A program made the translations under genes and the position numbers. From Acidobacteria bacterium AB60 (GTDB lineage: Bacteria > Acidobacteriota > Terriglobia > Terriglobales > Acidobacteriaceae): a stretch of DNA of 64,000 nucleotides. The stretch is taken from NCBI GenBank assembly GCA_008682415.1, contig VANK01000001.1, forward strand, positions 186,001-250,000. The letters are read 5' to 3'. Positions 18,021 through 27,496 of the stretch are shown here, piece by piece (within the stretch, counting starts at the first letter, position 1; each line of letters starts with the position of its first letter). The notes beneath the pieces are model-generated. The model ran no database searches. It was not told the DNA's origin and saw only the letters and a program-made list of their open reading frames with translations.

Positions 18021-18626
18021 GGTTCGTGCTATCCCATGTCTCCAACAGCGGGAGACATGGGGCACCCTCGGTCGTGCGGGAACGGAGACAGTTGGGGTGG
18101 GGTTCGTGCTATCCCATGTCTCCATCAACCGGAGACATGGGGCACCCTCGGGTGTGCGGGAACGGAGACGGTTCGGGTAGGTTCGTGCTATCCCATGTCT
18201 CCAACAGCGGGAGACATGGGGCACCCTCGGTCGTGCGGGAACGGAGACGGTCGGGTAGGTTCGTGCTATCCCATGTCTCTAACAGCGGGAGACATGGGGC
18301 ACCCTCGGTTGTGCGGGAACGGAGACGGTCGGGTAGGTTCGTGCTATCCCATGTCTCCAACAGCGGGAGACATGGGGCACCCTCGGTTGTGCGGGAACGG
18401 AGACAGTTGGGGTGGGGTTCGTGCTATCCCATGTCTCCAACTGCGGGGGACATGGGGCACCCTCGGTCGTGCGGGAACGGAGACAGTTGGGGTGGGGTTC
18501 GTGCTATCCCATGTCTCCAACTGCGGGGGACATGGGGCACCCTCGGGTGTGCGGGAACGGAGATGGTTCGGGTAGGTTCGTGCTACGCCTTGTCTCCAAC
18601 AGCGGGAGACATGGGGCACCTGGGTT
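18021..18626. repeat. Eight-copy tandem array of hairpin units (78-80 bp)
   Basis: Units begin with GGTTCGTGCTA at 18021, 18101, 18180, 18258, 18336, 18416, 18496 and 18575 (the last is degenerate and truncated). Each carries a hairpin CCCATGTCTCC-loop-GGAGACATGGG followed by GCACCCTCGG and a variable AGACAGTTGGGGTGG or AGACGGTCGGGTA linker. Period switches between 78 and 80 bases through the linker type. Several loop changes occur (AACAGC, ATCAACC, AACTGC) while stems are kept. Open frames crossing the array on both strands are by-products. Related single copies lie at 22473-22520 and 34453-34490. Confidence 0.92.
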
Positions 18627-18759
18627 GCTTCCAGGAACCGGTGAAAAGCACGGGGGCTTTTTGGGCTGGCTGGAGGGGAGTGACGGCGGGCGAAAGATGG
18701 ACCGCGCAAAACTGGCGCGCGGAGTCGTCCCGGCCGGGGGCGGAGTCATCTTATGGTGC

Positions 18760-20196
18760 ATGAGGGATGGGTTGGGTGTGTCTCAGGCGGCCGCAACCAG
18801 AGTTCTGGTGGTGGATGACGATACCGCGGTATTGCGCTCGGTGGAGGCGGTGCTGGTGCAGAGCGGGCTGGAGGTATCGGCCGTGGAGACGGTGGCGGAG
18901 GCGCTGGATCTGATCGGCAAGAAGCAGTTTGACGTGCTGCTGGCGGATCTGAACATCGGGGAGCCGGGAGACGGATTCACGATGGTGGGGGCGATGCGGC
19001 GGGTACAGCCGAAGGCGTCGACGTTCATTCTGACGGGGTATCCGGATATTGAGTCGGCGATCCTGGCGATCCGCAACCAGGTGGATGACTACTTCGTGAA
19101 ACCGCTGCGGGTTGATCAGCTGCTGATGGCGATCGAGGGAACGCGGGCCCGGGGAAGCCGCCGCGTGCAGGCGCCGCGGATCCGGAGCGTGGCGGAGGTT
19201 CTGCGGGAATGCGCGACGGACATCTGCGAGCGATGGTTCCAGGAGGTGATCCGCAGCGAGGAGGTCTCGGCCCTGCCGCTGAGCAAGGAGGAGCGGATCG
19301 ATCATGTACCGGAGCTGCTGCCAGAGCTGGCGAACCAGCTGCAGGAGCATGCGAAGGAGCTGAGCGCGGAGGCGGTGCGGTTATCGCAGAAGCATGGGCG
19401 GACGCGCTACCACCAGGGGTACACCATTCCCCAGGTGCTGTTCGAGACACGCATCCTGGAGAAGGTGATCTGCGACATCATCGAGGAGAACCTGCTGACG
19501 CTGAACCTGAGCCGGCTGGTGCCGGATGTGCTGGAGATCGGGCAGGCGATGCAGGCCCATGTGGAGATCTCGATCCGGGCGTACCAGGCGCAGATTCCGT
19601 CGTCGCTGCAGACCTCGTTTTCGATGCTGTACAAGTCGCCCTACCTGGGAGTGGTGATTGCGGACGAGCACCGGGTGATTGACGCCAACGACGCGTTCTT
19701 GCGGATGGTGGGGTACAACCGCGACGAGCTGGTGCGGGGCGAGATCGACTGGCTGGCGATGACGCCGGAGCGGTACCGATCGCAGGATTTTGCGGCGGTG
19801 GAGCAGCTGCGGGAGTTTGGGGCCTGTGTGCCGTTTGAAAAGGAGTTTATGCTGCCGGACGGGCGGATGCTGCCGTTTCTGATTGGCGCGGTGCGGCTGA
19901 GCATTGAGCCGCTGCAGTGGTCAGCCTACGTGGTGAATTTGACGGAGCAGCGCAAGCTGCAGGCGGCAGAACGCAAGGTGCGGGAGTGGGAGACCAAATA
20001 TGCGGTAATCAACCGGCTGGCGCACGAGGTCAACAATCCCCTGGCGGCGCTGGTATTCACGACGCACCTGCTGCAGACGCATCCCGATCTGACCGAGGAT
20101 ATGCGGACGCTGGTGGATGACTCCGTGGGGATGCTGCTGCGGATTGAGGAGACGGTGCGGCGGGTGCTGGCCGAGAGCCAGGACGGGCCGAGCTGA
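18760..20196 (+). CDS. Receiver-RsbRD-like-PAS-HisKA signalling protein lacking an ATPase domain
   Basis: 478 residues. A response-regulator receiver domain (about 10-130) has VLVVDDD, phospho-acceptor Asp63 in LLADLNIG and the Lys in YFVKPL. A helical region (about 145-290, LRECATDICERWFQ through AHVEISIRAYQAQ) resembles the RsbRD N-terminal domain. A PAS domain follows (about 295-410, SPYLGVVIADEHRVIDAND), then a HisKA helix pair with H-box RLAHEVNNPLAA (His422). The protein then stops: there is no HATPase_c domain. It could pass phosphate, dimerise with another kinase or be a degraded kinase. Start ATG 18760 has weak ribosome-binding support; GTG 18778 with GAGGGA upstream is an alternative. 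Confidence 0.82.
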   Translation: MRDGLGVSQAAATRVLVVDDDTAVLRSVEAVLVQSGLEVSAVETVAEALDLIGKKQFDVLLADLNIGEPGDGFTMVGAMRRVQPKASTFILTGYPDIESAILAIRNQVDDYFVKPLRVDQLLMAIEGTRARGSRRVQAPRIRSVAEVLRECATDICERWFQEVIRSEEVSALPLSKEERIDHVPELLPELANQLQEHAKELSAEAVRLSQKHGRTRYHQGYTIPQVLFETRILEKVICDIIEENLLTLNLSRLVPDVLEIGQAMQAHVEISIRAYQAQIPSSLQTSFSMLYKSPYLGVVIADEHRVIDANDAFLRMVGYNRDELVRGEIDWLAMTPERYRSQDFAAVEQLREFGACVPFEKEFMLPDGRMLPFLIGAVRLSIEPLQWSAYVVNLTEQRKLQAAERKVREWETKYAVINRLAHEVNNPLAALVFTTHLLQTHPDLTEDMRTLVDDSVGMLLRIEETVRRVLAESQDGPS

Positions 20197-20402
20197 GGCT
20201 GCGCTCCCCCTCCGATCAGGCCCGGGGCTGAAAACCATGTTTGTTGCGCGGTTCAAGGCCCTGAAGGGCCCTGCTCCCTCCGTTGATGCTCAGACTAGTC
20301 ACAGCCGGCCCCTGCTCCCTCTGTTCCTGCTGTAGCAATTCGAGGCGCGGAAGGATCTGCTCCCTCCGCCGGGGCGGGTCAGAGAAGGTTCTTTTGTCTG
20401 GC
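20197..20402. other. Gene-free spacer with three CTGCTCCCTC words
   Basis: CTGCTCCCTC occurs at 20271, 20312 and 20357, with a GGCCCTGAAGGGCC hairpin at 20257-20270. No ORF with a start signal is seen. It lies between the convergent signalling protein and secreted-protein genes. Confidence 0.5.
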
Positions 20403-20876
20403 TTAGTGAGCGGTAGTGGCTACGGTGGGGTCGGCGCGATTGAAGACGCTGACTTCGTAGACGTGATTCCCCCAGCGGGTTCCGGTGAGGACGTAGCGAA
20501 GGGTTTTGCCGTCGGGAGAGAGGTGTCCTTCGCCGTAGGAGGTGCCGCTCGCGTCGCTCCACATGTGAACGATGGTGTCGGCAGTCTCCTTGGTTTCAAC
20601 GGTGAGGTGGTCGCGGCCGGTGACGAGCACGGGCTGGCCGGCGACGGGCGTGAAGGACCAGAGGAACTTCTGGCCTTTGGGGCCAACGCCCTCGACGGTG
20701 AGAGCACCGTTGGTGAAGGTGAGGGTCTCGCTTTGGGGAAGCGGTCCTGGGCTGAAGATAGAGTCGGCCGGGCTGAAGACCCACTTGCCCTCGAAGGGGC
20801 TGGGCGCTTGCGCGTAGGCGGCGAGGGAGAGGACGAAGAGGGCCGGGAGAAGGGAGAGGCGGCGGAGGGTGTTCAT
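20403..20876 (-). CDS. Secreted hypothetical protein, lipocalin/DUF-like
   Basis: 157 residues with a signal peptide (RLSLLPALFVLSLAAYAQA). The mature protein begins PFEGKWVFSPADSIF and continues as alternating beta-strand-like segments (ETLTFTNGALTVEGVGPKG, QPVLVTGRDHLTVETKE, GKTLRYVLTGTRWG), suggesting a small beta barrel of the type that binds a ligand or inhibits an enzyme. No catalytic residues are evident. It follows purQ by 90 bases on the same strand and may share its transcript, though a functional link to purine synthesis is not expected. Confidence 0.7.
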   Translation of the reverse strand: MNTLRRLSLLPALFVLSLAAYAQAPSPFEGKWVFSPADSIFSPGPLPQSETLTFTNGALTVEGVGPKGQKFLWSFTPVAGQPVLVTGRDHLTVETKETADTIVHMWSDASGTSYGEGHLSPDGKTLRYVLTGTRWGNHVYEVSVFNRADPTVATTAH

Positions 20877-20966
20877 GCGCGGTTTCTCCTGCGCGGACGG
20901 CGCGCGCCGATTATAAGCCGCTGACTGCAGCCGGAGGAAGGATGTTGTGACGGCGTGGCGGCAGGG

Positions 20967-21668
20967 TCAGGCGCTGGCGCTGGCGAGGGCGTTGACCATG
21001 GACTCGAAGATCTTCCAGCCATCGGCGCTGCCCAGGAGCCGCTCGCTGGAGCGGTCGGGGTGGGGCATCATGCCGAGGACGTTGCGGCCTTCATTGAGGA
21101 TGCCGGCGATGTTGTCAAGGGAGCCGTTGGGATTGGCGTCGGGAGTGACCTGGCCATCGGGCGTGGCGTAGCGGAAGACGATGCGGTCTTCGGCTTGCAG
21201 GCGGCCAAGGTCTTCGGGGGTGCAGAAGTAGTTGCCTTCCATGTGGCCGATGGGGATCTGCAGAACTTCACCGGGGGCAAGGTTGGCGGTGAAGGGACTG
21301 TTGGCGGTTTCGGTGCGCAGGTGGACTTGCTTGCAGATGTACTTGAGGCCGGCGTTGCGCATGAGGGCGCCGGGGAGGAGTCCGGCTTCGGTGAGGATCT
21401 GAAAGCCGTTGCAGATGCCGAGGACGAGGCCGCCGCGTTCGGCGAAGGTCTTGACGGCGCCCATGACCGGGGAGAAGCGGGCGATGGCGCCGGTGCGGAG
21501 GTAGTCGCCATAGGCAAAGCCCCCGGGGACGAGGACGGCGTCGACGTTCTGGAGGTCGCTGGAGTCGTGCCAGAGGAAGGTGACGGGCTGGTGGGCGATC
21601 TCGGCGATGACGTTGTAGGTGTCGTGGTCGCAGTTGGAGCCGGGAAAGACGAGGACGCCGAATTTCAT
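20967..21668 (-). CDS. purQ: Phosphoribosylformylglycinamidine synthase subunit PurQ
   Basis: 233 residues, the glutamine amidotransferase subunit that feeds ammonia to PurL in step four of de novo purine synthesis. Class I amidotransferase residues are visible: [12 protein letters not shown], nucleophile Cys in LGICNGFQ, and the C-terminal His-Glu-type pair region MPHPDRSSE. Length is normal for the small-PurQ system, which also needs PurS and PurL; neither lies next to it. It is downstream of the SDR gene on the same strand, separated by an AGCTAA repeat. Confidence 0.96.
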   Translation of the reverse strand: MKFGVLVFPGSNCDHDTYNVIAEIAHQPVTFLWHDSSDLQNVDAVLVPGGFAYGDYLRTGAIARFSPVMGAVKTFAERGGLVLGICNGFQILTEAGLLPGALMRNAGLKYICKQVHLRTETANSPFTANLAPGEVLQIPIGHMEGNYFCTPEDLGRLQAEDRIVFRYATPDGQVTPDANPNGSLDNIAGILNEGRNVLGMMPHPDRSSERLLGSADGWKIFESMVNALASASA

Positions 21669-21698
21669 GGTTCTAGGGTAGCAGGCACGGTGAGGCGC

Positions 21699-21722
21699 CT
21701 TTAGCTATTAGCTCTTAGCCGG
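21699..21722. repeat. AGCTAA-type short repeat, second copy
   Basis: TTAGCTATTAGCTCTTAGCC ends against the SDR stop codon (TGA, 21725-21723). It is the same family as 7976-8010 but in the opposite orientation relative to the gene it follows. Confidence 0.6.
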
Positions 21723-22457
21723 TCAGAGGCCGAGGCCGCCGTCGATGGTGAGGATCTGGCCGGTGGTGAAGCTGGCGATGGTGGCGAAGTAGAGGACGGC
21801 CTGGGCGACGTCTTCGGCGGTGCCGTTGCGGTGCATCGGGGTTTTGGCGGCGAACTGCTTCGCAGCGTCTTTGTCCTCTGCATCCATCTGGATCCAACCT
21901 GGGGCTACGCAGTTGACGGTGACGTCGGGAGCCCAGGATTTGGCCATGGCCTGGGTGAGCATGTGGAGCGCGGCCTTGGAGGCGCAGTAGTGCCCGTGGG
22001 TGGACCAGGGGCGGAGTCCGCCGAGGGATCCGAGATTGATGATGCGTCCCTTGGAGGCGCGGAGGTGCGGGAGGGCTTCGCGTGCGACGAGGAAAGGGCC
22101 GCGGGTATTGGTTTCGAAGATGGCGTCCCACTGGGCGAGGGAGAGCTGGTCGAGCGGGGCGGTTTCAAAGAGACCGGCGTTGTTGACGAGGAGGTCGAGA
22201 CGGCCGTGGCGGGCGACGGCGGCGGTGACGGCAACGCGGACGGAGGATTCGGAGCGGACGTTGCACTCCATGGCGAAGGCGCGGCGGCCGAGCTGCTCGA
22301 TGGCGTCAACGGTCTCGACAGCGTCGTCGGCGGAGTTGCGGTAGGTGAGGGTGACATCGGCGCCGACGCGGGCGAGGGCGAGGGAGATGGCGCGGCCGAT
22401 GCGCCTGGCGCCCCCGGTGACGAGCGCGGTTTTTCCGGAGAGAGGGAGGAGCGGCAT
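21723..22457 (-). CDS. Short-chain dehydrogenase/reductase
   Basis: 244 residues, a classical SDR. The dinucleotide site is VTGGARRIGRAISLAL; the structural NNAG is present, and the active site has Ser in LGSLGG and Tyr-x-x-x-Lys in HYCASKAAL. The C-terminal TGQILTIDGG motif is typical of tetrameric FabG-like enzymes. Arg-Arg in the glycine motif favours NADPH, as in FabG and pteridine reductases. Start set at ATG 22457, where the SDR fold begins; upstream frame continues through a hairpin repeat and is not coding. Substrate unknown; FabG-like or pteridine reductase-like activity are both possible. Confidence 0.9.
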   Translation of the reverse strand: MPLLPLSGKTALVTGGARRIGRAISLALARVGADVTLTYRNSADDAVETVDAIEQLGRRAFAMECNVRSESSVRVAVTAAVARHGRLDLLVNNAGLFETAPLDQLSLAQWDAIFETNTRGPFLVAREALPHLRASKGRIINLGSLGGLRPWSTHGHYCASKAALHMLTQAMAKSWAPDVTVNCVAPGWIQMDAEDKDAAKQFAAKTPMHRNGTAEDVAQAVLYFATIASFTTGQILTIDGGLGL

Positions 22458-22472
22458 GGGGATGGAGGTTGG

Positions 22473-22520
22473 GGTTCGTACGGTCCCAGGTCTCCAAAAC
22501 GCGGAGACCCGGGGCACCCT
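22473..22520. repeat. Single dispersed copy of the array hairpin unit
   Basis: GGTTCGTA is followed by CCCAGGTCTCC (22485-22495), a 7-base loop and GGAGACCCGGG (22503-22513), then GCACCCT. This is the unit of the 18021-18626 array with a diverged stem (one mismatch), placed just after the stop of the minus-strand gene ending at 22537. Confidence 0.75.
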
Positions 22521-22536
22521 GCTGAGGAACACTGCC

Positions 22537-23055
22537 CTACGGCTTGGGCTTGTCGTCGGGGGCGGGCTTGTCGCTGTCTTTCTTGTCGTCGCCCTTGCCG
22601 TCGTCTTTCTTGAGCTCGTGCTGCGGGTCGTTGTCGGGCTTGTAGACGGAGTATTGGCCGCCGGGGCGCTTCATGCGGACTTCGAAGGCCATCTGGTCCT
22701 TGTCGATCTTGTAGTCCTGGCCATAGGTCTGGAAGCCTTTGGCGATGATCTGAAGGCGGACGGTGTTGCCGATGGGAAGGACGTCGATGACGGCCTTGCC
22801 GTCCTCGTTGGATTTGAGCTCCATGTTGCCTTCGTCGCGGCCGTGGACCATGGGGTGAAAGATGACGGCGGCGTTCTCAATGGGCTTGGCGTCGGTGTCG
22901 CGGAGGACCGTGATTTCGACGCGGGCGGTGGCGGGCGGAGCCTTGTATTTGCGGCCGCGGCGGTCGGTGCTCTGGGCAGAGGCGAGGAGGCCGGTGGTGA
23001 TCAGGCCAATGACGGCGACATAGGCAGAGATACGGATGTTTCGACGGCACAACAT
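22537..23055 (-). CDS. Secreted carboxypeptidase-regulatory-like protein
   Basis: 172 residues. An N-terminal membrane/signal segment (ISAYVAVIGLITTGLLASAQ) is followed by a single beta-sandwich of the carboxypeptidase regulatory-like/transthyretin type (about 40-125: ARVEITVLRDTDAKPIENAA, DGKAVIDVLPIGNTVRLQII). The C-terminus is a charged Lys/Asp/Pro tail (KKDDGKGDDKKDSDKPAPDD), probably disordered. ATG 23055 chosen because it alone gives a proper signal sequence. Such solitary domains may bind other envelope proteins or glycans; no specific role is recognisable. Confidence 0.75.
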   Translation of the reverse strand: MLCRRNIRISAYVAVIGLITTGLLASAQSTDRRGRKYKAPPATARVEITVLRDTDAKPIENAAVIFHPMVHGRDEGNMELKSNEDGKAVIDVLPIGNTVRLQIIAKGFQTYGQDYKIDKDQMAFEVRMKRPGGQYSVYKPDNDPQHELKKDDGKGDDKKDSDKPAPDDKPKP

Positions 23056-23316
23056 GCGAATGATTCTATCGCGGGCGTTGCGGAGGGGGCGAGTGGGTGG
23101 GGCCGCGCTGCAAGCCATTAGCCTGTCAGCTCCTAGCTCCTGGCTGTGGCAGGGAGATTGTTGAATGTGGAGTGAAATTGGCCGTTTTCCTGGCTGAGGA
23201 GGGACCGGGCACGGGGATGGATGTGGTGGAAACGGCGGTGGGGCGGGGTCGTGAAGTGATCGAGGCGCAGTGATCAATCTTTAGTCGGATGTACTCACAT
23301 TTTTAATGAAAGGGCC

Positions 23317-23346
23317 TTGACAAGGGGAAGCAGGCTTTCCTATTGT
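23317..23346 (+). promoter_or_regulatory. groESL sigma70-type promoter
   Basis: TTGACA (23317-23322) and TATTGT (23341-23346) are spaced by 18 bases. The -10 box abuts the CIRCE-like element, so HrcA binding there would block transcription start. Confidence 0.75.
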
Positions 23347-23372
23347 TAGCAATTGAAGGGCGACAGTGCTAG
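23346..23372. promoter_or_regulatory. Degenerate CIRCE (HrcA operator)
   Basis: TTAGCAATT-N9-CAGTGCTAG has the exact 9-9-9 layout of CIRCE (TTAGCACTC-N9-GAGTGCTAA). The outer five bases of each arm match; the inner three positions are partly lost. Its place between promoter and groES supports the call. Confidence 0.65.
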
Positions 23373-23538
23373 CAGTTCACAGGCGGGATTGCTCTGTGGG
23401 CTGGATTCCCGGAGGGAGCAGTTCCGGGGGCCGCAGCGGCAAACGCTTGGAGCCCAGTCGAATTCAGCAGTCCATTCCAATTTACAACTCCGCGGGTGGG
23501 TTTGACGCCCTCTCCGCGCCTGAAGGAGAAGCGAAGCA

Positions 23539-23850
23539 ATGGCAGCAACATCGGTAACGACGACCTTCACTCCGCTGCACGATCGCATTCTGGTTCGCCG
23601 TCTGGAAGAGGGCGAGACGATTCGTGGCGGCATCATCATTCCGGACAGCGCCAAGGAGAAGCCGCAGGAAGGCGAAGTGGTCTCCGTGGGCAAGGGCAAG
23701 AGCAACGATGAAGGCAAGGTGTTCCCCCTCGATGTGAAGGCGGGCGACAAGATTCTCTTCGGCAAGTACTCGGGCACGGAGATCAAGATCGACGGCGAAG
23801 AGTTCCTGATCATGCGCGAAGAGGAAGTTCTGGGAATCATCAAGAAGTAG
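23539..23850 (+). CDS. groES: Co-chaperonin GroES
   Basis: 103 residues; forms the heptameric lid of the GroEL folding chamber. N-terminal [14 protein letters not shown], the mobile-loop region [17 protein letters not shown] with the GroEL-contacting hydrophobic triplet III, and C-terminal [11 protein letters not shown] are all standard. The N-terminus is a few residues longer than in E. coli. Good ribosome-binding site (GGAGAAG). It is the first gene of the groES-groEL operon under a promoter with a CIRCE-like site; a hairpin covers its stop codon. Confidence 0.98.
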   Translation: MAATSVTTTFTPLHDRILVRRLEEGETIRGGIIIPDSAKEKPQEGEVVSVGKGKSNDEGKVFPLDVKAGDKILFGKYSGTEIKIDGEEFLIMREEEVLGIIKK

Positions 23851-23869
23851 CGAGCGCTGCGCGCTCGCT
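23849..23869 (+). other. Intercistronic hairpin at the groES stop codon
   Basis: AGCGAGCGC (23849-23857) pairs perfectly with GCGCTCGCT (23861-23869) around a 3-base loop and includes part of the TAG stop. No T-run follows, so it more likely tunes mRNA stability or partial read-through between groES and groEL. Confidence 0.55.
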
Positions 23870-24000
23870 AGTGGTCAGCGATCAGTGGTCAGTGATCAGA
23901 AACGATGTCACTGATTCAGACTGACCGACCACGAACAAGATTCTTCATTCAAGTGACATTCCCAACTGATCACTGTTCCCTGAACACTGATCACTGCTCT
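23870..24000. repeat. GTGATCAG repeats between groES and groEL
   Basis: Multiple copies of AGTGGTCAG/AGTGATCAG on the left and the inverse CTGATCACT/ACTGATCACTG on the right make the 165-base spacer partly self-complementary. A matching tract follows groEL. Confidence 0.65.
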
Positions 24001-24003
24001 TAG

Positions 24004-25686
<1,683 letters not shown>

Positions 25687-25742
25687 AGACAGTGGTCAGT
25701 GATCAGTGATCAGAAACAAAGATCAGTGATCAGGGAACAGAA
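25687..25742. repeat. GTGATCAG repeats after groEL
   Basis: AGTGGTCAGTGATCAG, then three more GATCAG words, start right after the groEL TAA; same family as 23870-24000. Confidence 0.65.
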
Positions 25743-25756
25743 AAAAGATGGTCCTC

Positions 25757-25788
25757 GGGCCCTCAGCTTCGGCTGGGGGCCTTTTTTT
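25757..25788 (+). terminator. groESL rho-independent terminator
   Basis: GGCCCTCAGC (25758-25767), TTCG loop, GCTGGGGGCC (25772-25781), then TTTTTTT. Confidence 0.92.
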
Positions 25789-26091
25789 GCGGGTTCGGGC
25801 AGGACCTTGTCGGACTCCTGCCGCTGCAACTCGAGGCTAATTGTTCGAGCTTGTTCCGCCCGAGAATCGCGCCTGTCACAACAAATCGTATTTCCCATCA
25901 CGGACCTGCCCCGGTAAACGGCGTTGACTTCTGAAGGGCCTCTCTCCCGGATGGCATCGAATCGCTCTGTTTTAATCCCGCCACGAGGTTGACTCGGGGC
26001 TTCGCCTGAATGGCTCTCGTCACAATTTGCCCCTTCCCGAAGCAGGCGAACCACGGGCACCGTCACGAATCTTCAAGGAAAGGAGTGTCAC

Positions 26092-27060
26092 ATGCGCTTC
26101 AGAAATGGACTGACCTTCCTTCTTCTCGCCATCGCGGCTCCCCTGGCTTCGATGGCCACTGAGCGACCGTCGAGTTGGTCTGACTGCAGCTACCTGGTGG
26201 TCAACCAGACCTACGGCAATCAATTTAATGGATTTCTCAATGTGCCGGCATACTTCCGTCCGTTCGGCATCACACCTCCTCCTGGACTAGGAGTGGTTCC
26301 CAACGGCGGACTCGGCACGATGAAGTTTCTGCCTGACGGCAAGATGACAAACACTGAGACGCTTTCCATTGGAATGATAGGACTCCAACGGGATCTTCCG
26401 ATCAAGGGAACCTATTCAGTCGCCTGGGACACCGACCGGAGCCCTATCGTGTGTTCCGGGACAGTTCAAGGTTTCGATCCCAGTGGCACGCAGTACAACT
26501 TCGCGATGGAGGTTTCGAACGACGGCGGGACTGTGAATCTGATTCACACGGATCCGGGCCTGATTGTCAGCGTACTCATGTCGCGGATGCATACGGGACG
26601 GTGCTCGAATGACACGATCAATGCCAACTACGCTGTGAACGGCCAGGGGTGGGTTTTAGGCGCCATTCTCGGTGCTCAACCCGCGGAAGAACTGGGCGGG
26701 TACGTGCCTGGGAGCGCGGTTGGGAGCATCCGCTTCCATCCGTATGCTTCTCCGTCAGGATTTTCCGATGCGCCCGCGGGGGCCGGAACATTTGACTGGT
26801 GGGACACCCTGGCGCTCAACGGGATGATCATTCCTCGCGTGGCAACGGGGTGGTACAAGATCAATCCCGATTGCACGGGGATGATGACCAAGCGGGATAA
26901 CACCGGGGCTCCGGACTCGCACCTGGAACTTCTGGTCGGAAAGGATGGAGGGATGGTGTACAACGTCACTCTGGACACGGTGACCATCCCGAACGGCATG
27001 ACAATTCCCGCTCACGTGCTCGCGATGACGTTCGACCGCATGAACGATTCGCGACGCTAG
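26092..27060 (+). CDS. Secreted hypothetical protein with an internal domain duplication
   Basis: 322 residues, signal peptide NGLTFLLLAIAAPLASMA, AAGGAG nine bases before ATG 26092. The mature chain seems to be two copies of one ~140-residue beta-rich domain: copy 1 has GLGTMKFLPDGKMT, GTYSVAWDTDRSPIVCSGTV and SNDGGTVNLI; copy 2 has AVGSIRFHPYASPSG, GWYKINPDCTGMMT and GKDGGMVYNVTL in the same order. Each copy ends in a stretch like VLMSRMHTGR or VLAMTFDRMN. Short, single-layer beta domains of this kind suggest a lipocalin-like fold. No function recognised. The 300 bases upstream hold no other gene. Confidence 0.72.
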   Translation: MRFRNGLTFLLLAIAAPLASMATERPSSWSDCSYLVVNQTYGNQFNGFLNVPAYFRPFGITPPPGLGVVPNGGLGTMKFLPDGKMTNTETLSIGMIGLQRDLPIKGTYSVAWDTDRSPIVCSGTVQGFDPSGTQYNFAMEVSNDGGTVNLIHTDPGLIVSVLMSRMHTGRCSNDTINANYAVNGQGWVLGAILGAQPAEELGGYVPGSAVGSIRFHPYASPSGFSDAPAGAGTFDWWDTLALNGMIIPRVATGWYKINPDCTGMMTKRDNTGAPDSHLELLVGKDGGMVYNVTLDTVTIPNGMTIPAHVLAMTFDRMNDSRR

Positions 27061-27121
27061 GGCCTTGTCGCGCCGCTGGATCGGGTTCCACTCTGGGAGG
27101 AAATCTGTATAGATGTAACGA

Positions 27122-27149
27122 GGCCTCCAGCCAAACGGCTGGAGGCCTT
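27122..27149. terminator. Hairpin terminator sharing arms with 12773-12798
   Basis: GGCCTCCAGCC, loop AAAC, GGCTGGAGGCC, followed by TT on the plus strand. It lies between the secreted-protein gene and the remnant at 27168-27383; weak T-run. Confidence 0.6.
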
Positions 27150-27167
27150 GCACGCCGATGGCGGGCC

Positions 27168-27383
27168 TTATCGTTGTCCAGTTGTCGTCGATTCACAACG
27201 GTTTTTGATGACGACGAGGATCTGTCCCTGGATGGCGCGCATGACGGAGTCGGTCCAGAGGGCGGCATGCGGATTGAAGTGGGTGGAGAGCCGTTCGTGG
27301 CTGACGAGATGCAGAACGACTCCCTCCAGTGTTGGCTCTAGCCGGTATTCGCCGTCGAGAACGTCGACTGCGGCGGTGAACAA
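27168..27383 (-). pseudogene. C-terminal remnant of an SRPBCC/cyclase-like gene
   Basis: A 71-codon open frame lacks any good start (only TTG at the edge of a repeat tract) yet reads like the end of a folded protein: VLDGEYRLEPTLEGVVLHLV, then SHERLSTHFNPHAALWTDSV and RAIQGQILVVIKNRCES. The LEG-hydrophobic-strand followed by a long C-terminal helix is what SRPBCC (START/polyketide cyclase-like) proteins have, often ending in IQxxIL-type helices. About two thirds of such a domain is missing; upstream lies a GTGAAG repeat and then non-coding sequence. Most likely a truncated, decaying gene. The family assignment is tentative. Confidence 0.5.
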
Positions 27384-27412
27384 GTGAAGGGGTGAAGAAG
27401 TGAATAAGTGTA
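27375..27412. repeat. GTGAAG-type short tandem repeat
   Basis: GTGAACAAGTGAAGGGGTGAAGAAGTGAATAAGTG units abut the truncated end of the remnant. Same family as 12812-12918 on the opposite strand; the gene may have been cut at this repeat. Confidence 0.6.
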
Positions 27413-27496
27413 GAAGATCGCGTACTTGGATTTTGGATCTACGTCTTTGAATATCCCTCGGGGTATACCTGATTATCTGCGATCAAATACTGGTTG

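Noticed and set aside
18021..18626. The tandem array as a CRISPR
   Set aside because: The sequence between hairpins is itself repeated; there are no unique spacers of constant length and no cas genes.
17994..18763. Long open frames through the hairpin array on both strands
   Set aside because: They exist only because the repeat lacks stops in several frames; the products are periodic and have no start signals.
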